Shown here piece after piece: positions 19,612-28,546 of a stretch of 64,000 nucleotides of DNA. A program made the translations under genes and the position numbers. The first letter of the stretch is position 1; every line of letters starts with the position of its first letter. The stretch lies in assembly GCF_004768545.1 (NCBI RefSeq), contig NZ_CP038634.1, positions 558,001 to 622,000 of the forward strand, given 5' to 3'. The notes beneath the pieces were generated by a model. The model searched no databases. It saw only the letters and a list, made by a program, of their open reading frames with translations, and had not been told where the DNA came from. The stretch comes from Cupriavidus oxalaticus (GTDB lineage: Bacteria; Pseudomonadota; Gammaproteobacteria; Burkholderiales; Burkholderiaceae).

Positions 19612-20544
19612 TCACACGGTGGTGGTATCGTGGCGCGCAGCGGTCGCTGTGGCCGGGGGTTCGTACTCCAGGCCGCGCAAAGCGTCCCAGATCGCGGCTG
19701 CGTTGGGCTTCAGCGACCGGCTCTTGCGCCGCACCAGCATGACTGTCGAAGTCACCTGCGGCCGCAATGGCCGCATCACGGCGGCCGGGTTCAGCCCGCC
19801 CGCCTGCGCGCGCGACGGCACGACGCCGATGCCCAGCCCCAGCGCCACCATGCCGAACACCGCGGCAAAGTGCCCGAGCAGCTGCAGCGAGCTGGTCCGC
19901 ACGTGGTAGCTGCTGAGCGCCTTCTCCACCGCCGGCTGCACGCCGCACTGCTGGTCCAGCGTCAGCACGCTGGCATCGCTGAGCTCGCCCCACCCTACCG
20001 AGTCGCGCGCGGCCAGCGGATGCTGCGCGGGCAGCACCGCGTGATAGGGATCGATGCACAGCGGCTCGCAATACAGGTCATCGGCGGCAATCGGATCGGT
20101 GGCGATGCCGAAGTCGACCTCGCCGCTGCGCACGCTCTGCAGCACAGATTCCTGCGAACGGTCCTTCAGGTGGATCGCGATCGCGGGCCACGCCTGCCGG
20201 CAGCCCGCCAGCCAAGCCGGCAACGACATCGAGCTGAGCACCGGGTCCGACGCGATCTGCACCAGCCCCTGGCACGGGCGGCTCGCGCTCTGGCTGTCGC
20301 GCAGCGTCTGCTCGACCTCTTCGATCAGGTGGCAGATGCGCTGCGACAGGTGCAGGCCCGCGTCGGTCAGTTCCACCTGGCGGGTAGTGCGGTCGAACAG
20401 GCGCTGGTCGATTTCTTCTTCCAGCTCGCGCACGCTGCGGCTTACCGCGGACTGCGTCAGGCCGAGTTCGGCGGCCGCGCGCGTAAAGTTCTTGTGCCGC
20501 GCCACCGCGGCGAAGGCCTTCAATTGGGGCAGCGAGATATTCAT
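19612..20544 (-). CDS. LysR family regulator
   Basis: 310 residues. N-terminal helix-turn-helix: MNISLPQLKAFAAVARHKN, FTRAAAELGLTQSAVSRSVRELEEEI; then an effector domain with VDFGIATDP and a GxGIGVVPS turn near 260. The ATG at 20544 has GGGAGG a few bases upstream; a longer frame before it carries no LysR sequence. It resembles regulators of aromatic and organic-acid catabolism. Its promoter side faces the broken antiporter at 20904-21239, so it may once have controlled that gene. Effector unknown. Confidence 0.88.
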   Translation of the reverse strand: MNISLPQLKAFAAVARHKNFTRAAAELGLTQSAVSRSVRELEEEIDQRLFDRTTRQVELTDAGLHLSQRICHLIEEVEQTLRDSQSASRPCQGLVQIASDPVLSSMSLPAWLAGCRQAWPAIAIHLKDRSQESVLQSVRSGEVDFGIATDPIAADDLYCEPLCIDPYHAVLPAQHPLAARDSVGWGELSDASVLTLDQQCGVQPAVEKALSSYHVRTSSLQLLGHFAAVFGMVALGLGIGVVPSRAQAGGLNPAAVMRPLRPQVTSTVMLVRRKSRSLKPNAAAIWDALRGLEYEPPATATAARHDTTTV

Positions 20545-20903
20545 GGCCGCCCTCCCTGACACGCCACGGCGCGGCTCGGGCGCAACCCGAGGTCGGGCGC
20601 GGCGGGATGTCGCGGTGCGGGCACCGATGCATGCGGTCCGGTCATGGCAGTCTCCTTGGATGGGGCGTGGCTGTGTGCAGCCATCGTTGCTGTGGGTATG
20701 GATTTGCTGGTGTCGCGCGGTCGTTGGCCTGATGTCATGGCAACGGCCCGCACGCAGGCAGGCCGTTCTTCCGGGGAACTTAGTCTCCTTCTCTCTGGAT
20801 TCGTGGCAGATAGGCGGCATCCGCGACCTGCAGGCCTTCGGCCTGCCCGGTGATGAATCGCCTGCGCATTGGCGCCAGCAATACCTTGGCCGAGATTCCC
20901 GCT
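20545..20903. other. Gap next to broken antiporter
   Basis: 359 bases upstream of the LysR gene and downstream of the antiporter remnant. No intact gene; the antiporter homology stops at about 20904 and the following codons in that frame match nothing I recognise. Confidence 0.5.
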
Positions 20904-21239
20904 CTCGCGGCCGAACTTGTCCGACAGGAACTCGCACAGCGGCCGCGTGAAGCCGTTGCACAGGTTGTCGATCGACAAGGTCATCGTCAGCAGCGGCAAC
21001 GTGAGCCCCAGCAGCGTCACCGGCATCGACGCAAACCCGTAATCCTTCGCGATCGGGCCCAGTGCTCCCCAGTGATGCCTGGCGTCCATCGGGGATACAA
21101 ACAGGGTCCAGCCATACTGCAGGTTGGCCACCAGCCCCATGCATACCACGCCGATTGCGAGCGGGATCCAACGATTCTGCAGGCCCCGGCCGTTCACATT
21201 TCCGTGAGCGGGCGTGGCCGCCGCTTCATATTGCGCCAT
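20904..21239 (-). pseudogene. Broken second oxalate/formate antiporter
   Basis: From the ATG at 21239 the frame gives an OFA-family start (NRWIPLAIGVVCMGLVANLQ, YGWTLFVSPMDARHHWG), then jumps in frame at about 21067 to LGPIAKDYGFASMPVTLLGL and continues to SDKFGRE. Against the intact OxlT at 17238-18557 the jump removes what corresponds to residues 51-245, about 195 residues and most of helices 2-6, and everything after the GRE motif (about residue 300) is gone too. It cannot make a working transporter. The DNA shows a paralogue lost through an internal deletion plus a 3' truncation. Confidence 0.85.
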
Positions 21240-21360
21240 CTGTTCTTGTCTCCTGGTGCTTGCCAGCTGCGTCCCGGATGGGACACCCTCCCGGGCCTCT
21301 TCGGTGTGGGCCCTTGGTCGCGATGAGATCGGCGCCTGACATTGCGGCATGCAAATCCGG

Positions 21361-21442
21361 GATTGATGCTACTTGAATCTAAGATCAGGACTGCATAAAG
21401 TTTTTTATCGTTTGTATTGATGACCGTTTATATATTGCACGG
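21361..21442. promoter_or_regulatory. LysR promoter block, copy 1
   Basis: AT-rich region before the LysR gene at 21452. It begins GATTGATGCT, has AAAGTTTTTTATCG exactly at 21397-21410 and continues GTTTATATATTGCACGGA to 21443. The same arrangement with equal spacing recurs at 28547-28628. Holds likely LysR binding half-sites and the divergent promoter of the broken antiporter. Confidence 0.6.
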
Positions 21443-21451
21443 AACGATTGA

Positions 21452-22393
21452 ATGAGGAACGCCACGCTGCGGCAACTGAAGGTCTTTGAAACCGTCGCCC
21501 GCCATATGAGCTTTTCACGCGCCGCCGAGGAGCTGCACCTGACGCAGCCGGCCGTGTCAACCCAGGTCCGGCAGCTGGAGCACCATGTCGGCCTGCCGCT
21601 GTTCGAGCAACTCGGCAAGAAGATCTACCTGACGCCGGCAGGGCACGAAATGCTGCATTACAGCCGCAGCATCATCCAGCAGTTCCGCGAAGCCGAAGAC
21701 GCCATGTCGCAACTCAAGGGCATTTCCGGCGGGCGCCTCAACGTGGCGGTGATCAGCGCCGGCGACTATTTCTTTCCGCGGCTGCTGGCGGAGTTCATGG
21801 AGCGCCATGAAGGCGTGACGCTGAACCTTGCCGTGCACAACCGCGAGGAATTGCTGCACCAGCTAGCCGGCAACCTGACTGACCTTGCGGTGATGGTGCG
21901 TCCACCCGAAGGCATGGACACCATCAACGAAGTCTTCGCGCCCCACCCTTACGTCATCGTCGCGGCGCCCAGCCATCCGCTGGTCGGCAAGCGCAACATC
22001 CCGCTGGCGGCATTGGCGGACGAGGCCTTCGTTTCGCGCGAAAAAGGCTCTGATACGTGGAATTCGATGCAGGAAGGCTTTGCCGGGCGGCTGTCCAACC
22101 TTCGCATTGCCATGGAGATCAAGAGTACGGAGACCATCAAGCAGGCGGTGATTGCCAACATGGGCATCGCCTTCCTGTCGGCGCATACGGTCGGGCTCGA
22201 GTTGCAGGCGGGGAAGCTGGCCGTGCTCGATATCGAGGGCTTTCCGGTGATGCTCAACTGGTACGTTGTGCATCGCAAGAACAAGCGGCTGCCGCCGGTG
22301 GCGCTTGCGTTCAAGCAGTTCCTGATGGAGGAAGGCGCCGGACTGATCCAGCGGATTACAGGCGTGGAGGGACTGATTCGACTGGAAGCCTAG
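21452..22393 (+). CDS. LysR family regulator (CbbR-like)
   Basis: 313 residues. DNA-binding part MRNATLRQLKVFETVARHMS, FSRAAEELHLTQPAVSTQVRQLEHHVG; effector domain with GRLNVAVISAGDYFFPRLLAEF and VANMGIAFLSAHT-like end block. The length and the start TLRQLKVFE resemble CbbR-type regulators, which control carbon fixation operons, but no cbb gene is in the window. Divergent from a dead oxalate antiporter, with an AT-rich promoter block that is repeated beyond oxc. A role in oxalate or formate control is an inference. Confidence 0.85.
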   Translation: MRNATLRQLKVFETVARHMSFSRAAEELHLTQPAVSTQVRQLEHHVGLPLFEQLGKKIYLTPAGHEMLHYSRSIIQQFREAEDAMSQLKGISGGRLNVAVISAGDYFFPRLLAEFMERHEGVTLNLAVHNREELLHQLAGNLTDLAVMVRPPEGMDTINEVFAPHPYVIVAAPSHPLVGKRNIPLAALADEAFVSREKGSDTWNSMQEGFAGRLSNLRIAMEIKSTETIKQAVIANMGIAFLSAHTVGLELQAGKLAVLDIEGFPVMLNWYVVHRKNKRLPPVALAFKQFLMEEGAGLIQRITGVEGLIRLEA

Positions 22394-22512
22394 GCTAGCA
22401 ATCCATAAACAATGGATTATGGTTTGGCAGTGAAACTTTAATTATCGTAAATCCTTCGCCGTCCCTATGCTTGTCTCAACCCCACCGCTACGGCGTATCG
22501 AGGAGACAAGCC

Positions 22513-22818
22513 ATGAACCAGGTCCAGACTGACAGCCGCCCCGCCGCCATCACGGTCGGCACCGACAACCGGCCCATCCCGCGCGAGACGCAGCTCGCGG
22601 CCTATAACGCCGCCTTCATCGAGCTGGGCCTGCGTTTCCGCTGGGACGCCGAGATGTATGAATGGCTGTGCGGCATCGAATGCGAAAAGGCCCGCGTCGC
22701 CCGCTACATTGAAGAGCACCACGCCCACCTGCTCGCCGCTTATGATGCGGCCTTCCTCAGCGGGCTGATCTTCGAGAAAAAGAACGAGTACCTGCGCGCG
22801 GTCGGCCATCTCAACTGA
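22513..22818 (+). CDS. Conserved-looking small protein, unknown
   Basis: 101 residues, soluble, charged, no signal peptide (MNQVQTDSRPAAITVG at the start; IECEKARVARYIEEHHAHLL in the middle). AGGAG lies eight bases before the ATG, and a strong terminator follows 19 bases after the stop, so it is a real single-gene unit. I do not recognise the family. The upstream 120 bases are AT-rich with a short palindrome (CCATAAACAATGG, 22405-22417). Confidence 0.65.
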   Translation: MNQVQTDSRPAAITVGTDNRPIPRETQLAAYNAAFIELGLRFRWDAEMYEWLCGIECEKARVARYIEEHHAHLLAAYDAAFLSGLIFEKKNEYLRAVGHLN

Positions 22819-22836
22819 GCAGTCCGATCGGTTACA

Positions 22837-22866
22837 GGCGAGGCGCTTTGGCGGCCTCGCCTTTTT
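22837..22866 (+). terminator. Rho-independent terminator
   Basis: GGCGAGGC (22837-22844) pairs with GCCTCGCC (22854-22861) and is followed by TTTTT (22862-22866). A textbook terminator for the small gene ending at 22818. Confidence 0.9.
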
Positions 22867-22930
22867 ATTGCGGTGCGAACTGCCGACTCGACATTGGCAT
22901 CGACATTGGCTTTGGCGTTCGCGGCGGCGC

Positions 22931-23239
22931 TCACGCAGCGGCATCTTCCACTGTCCGCCGGATCAGCCGCTTGATCCGGGGACGAGGCTTCTGCGCCGCA
23001 AGCCAAAGGTCATGGGCCATCTGCATGCCACTCCACATCTCGCGGCTTGCCCCCAGCGCGTCTTCGAGCCTGATGGCAATGTCAGGTGTAATCGAAGAGT
23101 GTCCGTTGAGGATACGCGAAAGCGTTGCCCGCGTTACGCCGATATGCGCGGCAAACGCCGTGATGGTCATGTCGTCCACGCCTTCAAGCCACTCGGCCAG
23201 GACGGTTCCGGGGTGCGGCGGGTTGTGCATGCGATTCAT
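22931..23239 (-). CDS. higA: HigA family antitoxin
   Basis: 102 residues. MNRMHNPPHPGTVLAEWLEG is the standard HigA start (addiction-module antitoxin, XRE-type helix-turn-helix), followed by the helix-turn-helix ITAFAAHIGVTRATLSRILNGHSSITPDIAIRLEDALG. It would bind and neutralise a HigB endoribonuclease and repress its own operon. The partner gene upstream is damaged (23251-23463), so this is an orphan antitoxin. Start at the ATG at 23239. Confidence 0.88.
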   Translation of the reverse strand: MNRMHNPPHPGTVLAEWLEGVDDMTITAFAAHIGVTRATLSRILNGHSSITPDIAIRLEDALGASREMWSGMQMAHDLWLAAQKPRPRIKRLIRRTVEDAAA

Positions 23240-23250
23240 GATGCGGTCCT

Positions 23251-23463
23251 TCAGTGGTAGTCCTGGTAGTCCACGACGATGGCATCTCTTCCCTCGAACC
23301 TGAATGTCAGCCGCCAGCGGCCATTGACAACGACGGACCAATGGCCAGCCAGGTCTTCAGGCCGGATGGCCTGATCCAATGCACCGAGTTGCCTGCGCAG
23401 CCGATCCGCGTGATGCGGTTGAAGCAGCGCCTTATCGCATAGGCACCGAGCGCTCGTGACCAT
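23251..23463 (-). pseudogene. higB: HigB toxin remnant
   Basis: The end of the frame is unmistakable HigB (HADRLRRQLGALDQAIRPEDL, then GHWSVVVNGRWRLTFRF, EGRDAIVVDYQDYH). Missing are the usual first 15-20 residues (F-x-K-G-L-E type start) and the segment of about a dozen residues between RPEDL and WSV that normally reads like GxRLHPLKG and carries basic residues of the RNase site. The ATG at 23463 could still give 70 residues, but with those parts gone it is unlikely to cut RNA. Stop is 11 bases before higA. Confidence 0.75.
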
Positions 23464-23724
23464 AGCCCGCTGGGCTACGCCCTGCAATGAGATTGCTTCG
23501 CTTGCCGCGCCGGACCAGGGTTGACCACCACATCGACACCGGTCATCACCGGCACCCGATCCGCGGCGGCCGTCATGCGCGCGCAGCCCACTTTGGTGAC
23601 GGCATGAAATTCGCTTGCCATGACGGTGTCGCCGCCATACGGGCGCTTCCGCAGCGGCCAGCGCAGGCATGTGCCGCACCGCTGCCACCACATGGAACCT
23701 ACTCGCCACCACTTCCGCACAGAC

Positions 23725-24243
23725 ATGCCGGCCGGTGAAGCCGCCGGCACCGGGCAGCACTTCCCGGCGGATGCGTCGACCATCCTGCGCCGCGCGGCGA
23801 TTTCCGGGACCTGCGCCAGCCTGGTCTCCACCGGCATGCTCGCCCGTGGCGGCACCGTCGATTGCGGCAGTGCGTTCGCGCCGGTCAATGCGGTCAGCCA
23901 CTGGATCTGGGGCGAACGCGCCATGCATGCCAACCGGCCGTCGGTCCGGCATACCATGCTGGGCTACGTCATCCATCATGCGATGTCGGTGTTCTGGGCC
24001 GTGTTCTATGAAACCGCGGTGGCACGGCATCATGCGCGCGGCGCCGCGGGCACCCTGGCGCTTGGCGGTCTTGGCGTGGCAGCCCTTGCCTGCCTGGTGG
24101 ACCTGACGTGTACGCCGCACCGCCTGACGCCTGGCTTCGAGCGGCGCCTGTCGCCGCGCATGCTGACGCTGGTCTACCTGGCTTTCGGGCTGGCCCTGCC
24201 GCTGGGATCGCTGCTGGTGCGGCACACGGCGCGCAAAGGGTGA
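23725..24243 (+). CDS. Small polytopic membrane protein, unknown
   Basis: 172 residues with about four hydrophobic segments (SGTCASLVSTGMLARGG weak; LGYVIHHAMSVFWAVFYETAV; GTLALGGLGVAALACLVDLT; MLTLVYLAFGLALPLGSLLV). The segment HWIWGERAMHANRPSVRHTM between helices and the polar HRLTPGFERRLSPRM loop look conserved, but I cannot name the family. The ATG at 23725 is the best start in this frame; upstream to 23464 nothing convincing is seen. Single gene. Confidence 0.6.
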   Translation: MPAGEAAGTGQHFPADASTILRRAAISGTCASLVSTGMLARGGTVDCGSAFAPVNAVSHWIWGERAMHANRPSVRHTMLGYVIHHAMSVFWAVFYETAVARHHARGAAGTLALGGLGVAALACLVDLTCTPHRLTPGFERRLSPRMLTLVYLAFGLALPLGSLLVRHTARKG

Positions 24244-24379
24244 GCCCGCAGCGCGCGCAAAGCGCGCGGCGGAGACGATGCGGGGTATGCCGGGGGAAGT
24301 CAGTCGACGGAAGTCAGCGGTTTCGACAACGCGCAATGGCATTGCCGACGCCAAGGCGGTACGGAGCGAAATGCGGGAA

Positions 24380-24399
24380 GCGGCCGGCAAGCCGGCCGC
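24380..24399 (-). terminator. Hairpin after the PAS gene
   Basis: GCGGCCGGC (24380-24388) and GCCGGCCGC (24391-24399) are perfectly complementary, 15 bases beyond the PAS-protein stop on the minus strand. No T tract. Confidence 0.5.
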
Positions 24400-24414
24400 C
24401 CGGATGCAGCGATA

Positions 24415-24852
24415 TCAGGCCTGTTCCTTGACCTGAGTTTCCAGTTCGACCAGCCGCTTCTTCAGCGCCCGCTCTTCCTGGAAGCGCACGGTTTCATCGC
24501 GGATTATGGCGACGATGCCGGTGATGGCCCCCGCGTCATCCTTGAGCAGCGCCACGGTAAAGGCGATCGACAGAGACTTGCCGTCCTTGTCGACCGCGGG
24601 CACCTTGAGCAGGTCATGGCCGTAGCGCGTGATGCCGGTGGCCATGGTCTTGTCATAGCCCTCCCAATGGCGCCCGCGCAGCCGCTCGGGAATGATCAGG
24701 TCGAGCGACTGGCCCATGGCCTCGGCCTGGGTGTAGCCGAACATGCGCTCGGCGGCGGGGTTCCACAGCGTGATGGCGCCCTTGGCGTCCGAGATGATGA
24801 TGGCGTCGCCGATGGCGGACACCAGCTGCGCGTAGTCGATGGGTTCTGGCAT
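24415..24852 (-). CDS. Stand-alone PAS domain protein
   Basis: 145 residues: one PAS fold (YAQLVSAIGDAIIISDAKGA, WNPAAERMFGYTQAEAMGQSL, PERLRGRHWEGYDKTM, then the PAC-like IAFTVALLKDDAGAITGIVAIIRDETVR) and a short coiled tail EERALKKRLVELETQVKEQA. No kinase, cyclase or output domain, so it may act as a sensor or adaptor in trans, or as the cut-off end of a sensor kinase. GGGAG precedes the ATG at 24852. Next to frc on the same strand, but a strong terminator lies between. Confidence 0.8.
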   Translation of the reverse strand: MPEPIDYAQLVSAIGDAIIISDAKGAITLWNPAAERMFGYTQAEAMGQSLDLIIPERLRGRHWEGYDKTMATGITRYGHDLLKVPAVDKDGKSLSIAFTVALLKDDAGAITGIVAIIRDETVRFQEERALKKRLVELETQVKEQA

Positions 24853-24936
24853 GGGAACTCCCTCTCTGTCGGTCATTGCCGGTTGGGGTATGTAGCCATC
24901 AAGGTAGCGCGGCACGGGGCAGCGCTGCAAGCGAAA

Positions 24937-24971
24937 ACGCCGGGGCGGCGCAGTTGGCGCGGCCCCGGCGT
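24937..24971 (-). terminator. Terminator of the oxc-frc operon
   Basis: On the minus strand ACGCCGGGGC (24971-24962) pairs with GCCCCGGCGT (24946-24937) and runs into TTTTCGC, 31 bases beyond the frc stop. A good factor-independent terminator. Confidence 0.75.
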
Positions 24972-25002
24972 ACGCCCCGGCACATGCGCCGGGCGGGCGG
25001 CG

Positions 25003-26253
25003 TCAGATCACCTGGGACTCGCGCAGGCGCTTGATGTCGTCCGCACCGTAGCCCAGGCCGGCCAGCACTTCTTCGCTATGCTCGCCCAGCAGCGGCGAAC
25101 CCGTGATTTCCGGCTTGAGGTCGGAGAACTTGATCGGGCTGCCCACCGTCAGGTAAGTGCCGCGCTCCTTGTGCGGCACCTCGGTGATGCTGCCGCTGGC
25201 GCGCAGCGACGGATCGGCGGCGATCTCCTTCATCGACAGCACCGGCGAGCACGGGATGTCATGCTTGCGCAGGATGTCAACCGCCTCGTACTTGGTCTTG
25301 TCGGCGAGCCAGTCCTCGATGGTCTTGAAGATATCGAAGATATGCGGCTGGCGTGCCTTGGCGGTGCTGTAGTTGGGATCGTCGATCCATTCCGGCTTGC
25401 CCAGCGCCTTGCAGATCGGCTCCCAGGCGTGGCCCTGGATGGTGAAGTAGATATAGGCGTTGGGGTCGGTCTCCCAGCCCTTGCACTTCAGCACCCAGCC
25501 CGGCTGGCCGCCACCGCCCGCGTTGCCGCCGCGCGGCACCACGTCGCTGAACGAGCCGTGCGGATACTGCGGGTACTCTTCCAGGTAGCCCAGGCGGTCC
25601 AGGCGCTGCTGGTCGCGCAGCTTGACGCGGCACAGGTTCAGCACGGCGTCCTGCATCGACACGGCCACCTTCTGGCCCTTGCCGGTCTTGTCGCGGCCGA
25701 TCAGCGCGGTCAGGATGCCGATGGCCAGGTGCATGCCGGTGTTGGAATCGCCCAGCGCCGCGGCGGACACCGTCGGCGGGCCGTCCCAGAAGCCGGTGGT
25801 CGAGGCCGCGCCGCCCGCGCACTGCGCCACGTTCTCATAGACCTTCAGGTCTTCATAGTGGTGGCCGTCGCTGAAGCCCTTGACCGAAGCCACGATCATC
25901 TTCGGGTTCAGCTCGTTGATGCGCTCCCACGAGAAACCCATGCGATCCAGCGCGCCCGGGCCAAAGTTCTCGACCAGCACGTCCGACTCGCGGATCAGCT
26001 GTTCCAGGATCTTCTTGCCTTCCGGCTTCTTCGTATCCAGCGTGAGCGAACGCTTGTTGCTGTTGAGCATGGTGAAGTACAGCGCGTCGACATCGGGGAT
26101 GTCGCGCAGCTGCGTGCGCGTAACATCGCCGGAACCGGGGCGTTCCACCTTGATGACGTCTGCGCCGAACCACGCCAGCAGCTGCGTGCACGCGGGACCG
26201 GCCTGGACGTGCGTGAAGTCGATGATCTTGATGCCGTTGAGTGGGAGGTTCAC
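25003..26253 (-). CDS. frc: Formyl-CoA:oxalate CoA-transferase
   Basis: 416 residues, class III CoA-transferase. It swaps CoA from formyl-CoA to oxalate, giving oxalyl-CoA and formate. The catalytic Asp (Asp169 in Oxalobacter Frc) sits in [10 protein letters not shown], the glycine loop is GGGGQPGW, and the start [22 protein letters not shown] matches Frc proteins. It follows oxc by 40 bases, the classic pair. A second copy at 32734-33966 shares the catalytic parts. GGAG-type site precedes the ATG. Confidence 0.93.
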   Translation of the reverse strand: MNLPLNGIKIIDFTHVQAGPACTQLLAWFGADVIKVERPGSGDVTRTQLRDIPDVDALYFTMLNSNKRSLTLDTKKPEGKKILEQLIRESDVLVENFGPGALDRMGFSWERINELNPKMIVASVKGFSDGHHYEDLKVYENVAQCAGGAASTTGFWDGPPTVSAAALGDSNTGMHLAIGILTALIGRDKTGKGQKVAVSMQDAVLNLCRVKLRDQQRLDRLGYLEEYPQYPHGSFSDVVPRGGNAGGGGQPGWVLKCKGWETDPNAYIYFTIQGHAWEPICKALGKPEWIDDPNYSTAKARQPHIFDIFKTIEDWLADKTKYEAVDILRKHDIPCSPVLSMKEIAADPSLRASGSITEVPHKERGTYLTVGSPIKFSDLKPEITGSPLLGEHSEEVLAGLGYGADDIKRLRESQVI

Positions 26254-26293
26254 TTTCGTCTCCTATTGGATTAGGGGGTGAAATTCGGATCGA

Positions 26294-28033
26294 TTACTTC
26301 TTGGCCGAGCTTTGCGGATTCAGGTTGGTCAGGCGACCGCTTTCGGTGCCGGCAGCGGGGTCGATGACGGCGTTGACCAGCGTGGGCTTGCCCGACCGCA
26401 GCGCTTCGTTCACCGCGGCTTCGAGTTCCGCCGGCGTGGTAACGTTGGCGCCGACGCCACCGAACGCTTCCATCATCTTGTCGTAGCGCGCACCCGGCAC
26501 GAAGGTCGTGACCGCCGGGTCCTTGCCGCCGGTCGGATTCTTGTCGATGCCCTTGTAGACGCCGTTGTTGTTGAAGATGACGATGCAAACCGGCAGGTTG
26601 TAGCGGCAGATCGTCTCGACTTCCATGCCCGAGAAACCGAACGCACTGTCACCGCACAGCGCCAGCACCGGCTTGCTGGTCTCGACCGCCGCGGCGACCG
26701 CGTAGCCCATGCCCACGCCCATCACGCCCCAGGTACCCACGTCCAGGCGCTTGCGCGGCTCGTACATGTCGATCACGGCACGGGCGTAGTCCAGCGTGTT
26801 GGCGCCTTCGTTGACGAACGAGATGCCCGGGTTCGCCTTGACCACATCCTTCAGCACGCTCAGCGCGCCGTGGAAATTCATCGGCGCGGCATCCCTGGAC
26901 TTGGCCAGGGTCTCGGCCATCTTCGCCAGGTTCTTGTCCTTGCGCTCATCCACCGCGTTCAGCCACTCGGCGGGCGGCCTCGCGAAGTCGTTGCCGACCT
27001 TGCCGAGGATCGCCGACACGCACGAACCGATGTCACCCACCACCGGCGCGGCGATGGCGACGTTGCTGTCCATCTCGGTCGGCGCGATGTCGATCTGGAT
27101 GAATTGCTTCGGGCCACCCCAGGTCTTGCCCTTCCCGTGCGACAGCAGCCAGTTCAGGCGGGCGCCGACCAGCATCACCACGTCGGCTTCAGCCAGCACG
27201 TACGAGCGCGCGGCCGAGGCCGATTGCGGGTGCGTATCGGGCAGCAGGCCCTTGGCCATCGACATCGGCAGGTACGGAATGCCGGTCTTCTCGACCAGGG
27301 CGCGGATATCCGCTTCGGCGCGTGCGTACGCGGCACCCTTGCCCAGCAGGATCAGCGGGCGCTTGGCGCCCTTCAGCAGCGCGACGGCACGGTCGACCGA
27401 GTCCGGCGCAGGCAGTTGGCGCGGGGCCGGATCCACCACCTTGATCAGCGACTTGCGGCCCTTCTCGGCTTCCATCGACTGGCCCAGCAGCCTGGCCGGC
27501 AGGTCCAGGTACACACCGCCCGGACGGCCCGACACGGCGGCACGAATGGCACGCGCGACACCGACACCGATGTCCTCGGCGTGCAGCACGCGGAAGGCAG
27601 CCTTGGCGTGCGGACGGGCGATGGCCAGCTGGTCCATCTCTTCGTAGTCGCCCTGCTGCAAATCGACGATCTCGCGCTCGCTCGAGCCGCTGATCAGGAT
27701 CATCGGGAAGCAGTTGGTGGTCGCATGCGCCAGTGCCGTCAGCCCGTTCAGGAAGCCCGGCGCAGACACGGTCAGGCAAACGCCCGGCTTCTGGGTGAGA
27801 AAGCCGGCAATCGCTGCCGCGTTGCCTGCATTCTGCTCGTGACGGAAGCTGATGACGCGCATGCCGTTGGCCTGCGCCAGCCGAGCCAGATCGGTCACCG
27901 GAATGCCGGGCAGGCCGTAGATGTTTTCAATGCCGTTCAGCTTGAGCGCGTCGATGACCAGATGAAAACCATCGGTCTGTGCCTGATGTTCTTCCGCGGC
28001 GTGACGCTGCAGCTCGTTTCCAACTTCTGCCAT
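26294..28033 (-). CDS. oxc: Oxalyl-CoA decarboxylase
   Basis: 579 residues, thiamine-diphosphate enzyme that turns oxalyl-CoA into formyl-CoA and CO2. N-terminal pyrimidine domain with the conserved Glu region ([32 protein letters not shown]), central ADP-binding domain, and C-terminal ThDP/Mg motif [19 protein letters not shown] with NNNGVYKG. These agree with Oxc of Oxalobacter and Cupriavidus. AAGGAAG precedes the ATG. First gene of oxc-frc; its 660-base upstream region holds two operator-like sites, a leader frame and a repeated LysR block. Confidence 0.95.
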   Translation of the reverse strand: MAEVGNELQRHAAEEHQAQTDGFHLVIDALKLNGIENIYGLPGIPVTDLARLAQANGMRVISFRHEQNAGNAAAIAGFLTQKPGVCLTVSAPGFLNGLTALAHATTNCFPMILISGSSEREIVDLQQGDYEEMDQLAIARPHAKAAFRVLHAEDIGVGVARAIRAAVSGRPGGVYLDLPARLLGQSMEAEKGRKSLIKVVDPAPRQLPAPDSVDRAVALLKGAKRPLILLGKGAAYARAEADIRALVEKTGIPYLPMSMAKGLLPDTHPQSASAARSYVLAEADVVMLVGARLNWLLSHGKGKTWGGPKQFIQIDIAPTEMDSNVAIAAPVVGDIGSCVSAILGKVGNDFARPPAEWLNAVDERKDKNLAKMAETLAKSRDAAPMNFHGALSVLKDVVKANPGISFVNEGANTLDYARAVIDMYEPRKRLDVGTWGVMGVGMGYAVAAAVETSKPVLALCGDSAFGFSGMEVETICRYNLPVCIVIFNNNGVYKGIDKNPTGGKDPAVTTFVPGARYDKMMEAFGGVGANVTTPAELEAAVNEALRSGKPTLVNAVIDPAAGTESGRLTNLNPQSSAKK

Positions 28034-28080
28034 GGTTGCTTCCTTCTATACGAATTGACTGGGGTTGGATTTCTTCTACT

Positions 28081-28134
28081 TCAGGGGGTCTGCCGCGGTG
28101 GTGTCTCGGCCCGCTTCGCTACGACTTCGGACAT
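28081..28134 (-). CDS. 17-residue leader frame upstream of oxc
   Basis: ATG at 28134 with GAGGAGA eight bases before it, then MSEVVAKRAETPPRQTP and a TGA at 28081-28083, 47 bases ahead of the oxc ATG. The ribosome site is better than that of oxc itself, and the frame lies downstream of operator C, so it should be in the oxc mRNA. It could be a leader peptide, a remnant, or chance. No known family. Confidence 0.35.
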   Translation of the reverse strand: MSEVVAKRAETPPRQTP

Positions 28135-28226
28135 GCTTGGTCTCCTCGTTGAACTCGTGTTCGTGGTGCGCGGGGACTATCCCCTTGCTTCAACCTCTGC
28201 CGGTTCGTTCAACCGGTCTTGATGAC

Positions 28227-28246
28227 ATACGGTATGTGATATATCA
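28227..28246. promoter_or_regulatory. Oxalate-regulon operator, site C (oxc-frc)
   Basis: Identical 20-mer to site A. The identity with site D reaches further, over about 31 bases starting TCTTGATGAC. It lies 92 bases before the leader frame and 193 before oxc. Here the core overlaps a second inverted repeat ACATAC-G-GTATGT. Confidence 0.7.
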
Positions 28247-28420
28247 GATAACGGCAAGCTCTTTTCCTACTCTGCGACGAACTTTCGTCAGTGCACCGCA
28301 GCAAACCAGCTTCTATCTGCGCTCAAATCGGCACAACTCTTAATCTGTGGGAATCATTCTCCCTTTGCACAGATGCAGGAGTTCAATTCGCTAGCGATTA
28401 GCCTGCGACTTCCAGCCAAT

Positions 28421-28435
28421 AGATATATTACATAC
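28421..28435. promoter_or_regulatory. Oxalate-regulon operator, site H (weak, inverted)
   Basis: AGATATATTACATAC, 13 of 15 matches to the inverted core TGATATATCACATAC. Lies about 175 bases from site C in opposite orientation, as site F does with site D. Could support DNA looping. Confidence 0.35.
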
Positions 28436-28546
28436 AACGTTTTGAGGCGCTTTAAGGCCTTCTGAAATGACTTGCGGGATCCTCAACTTCTCATGCCTGC
28501 CCCTGGCCCACAGCGGCGCCTGGCTTTGTTGCAGCATGAATCTGTG

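Noticed and set aside
23475..23957. 160-codon minus-strand frame near the higB remnant
   Set aside because: No family motif and it overlaps the membrane-protein gene with a better start; a decayed gene piece cannot be excluded.
26312..28222. 636-codon open frame opposite oxc
   Set aside because: Mirror of the oxc codon pattern; no ribosome site or recognisable domain.
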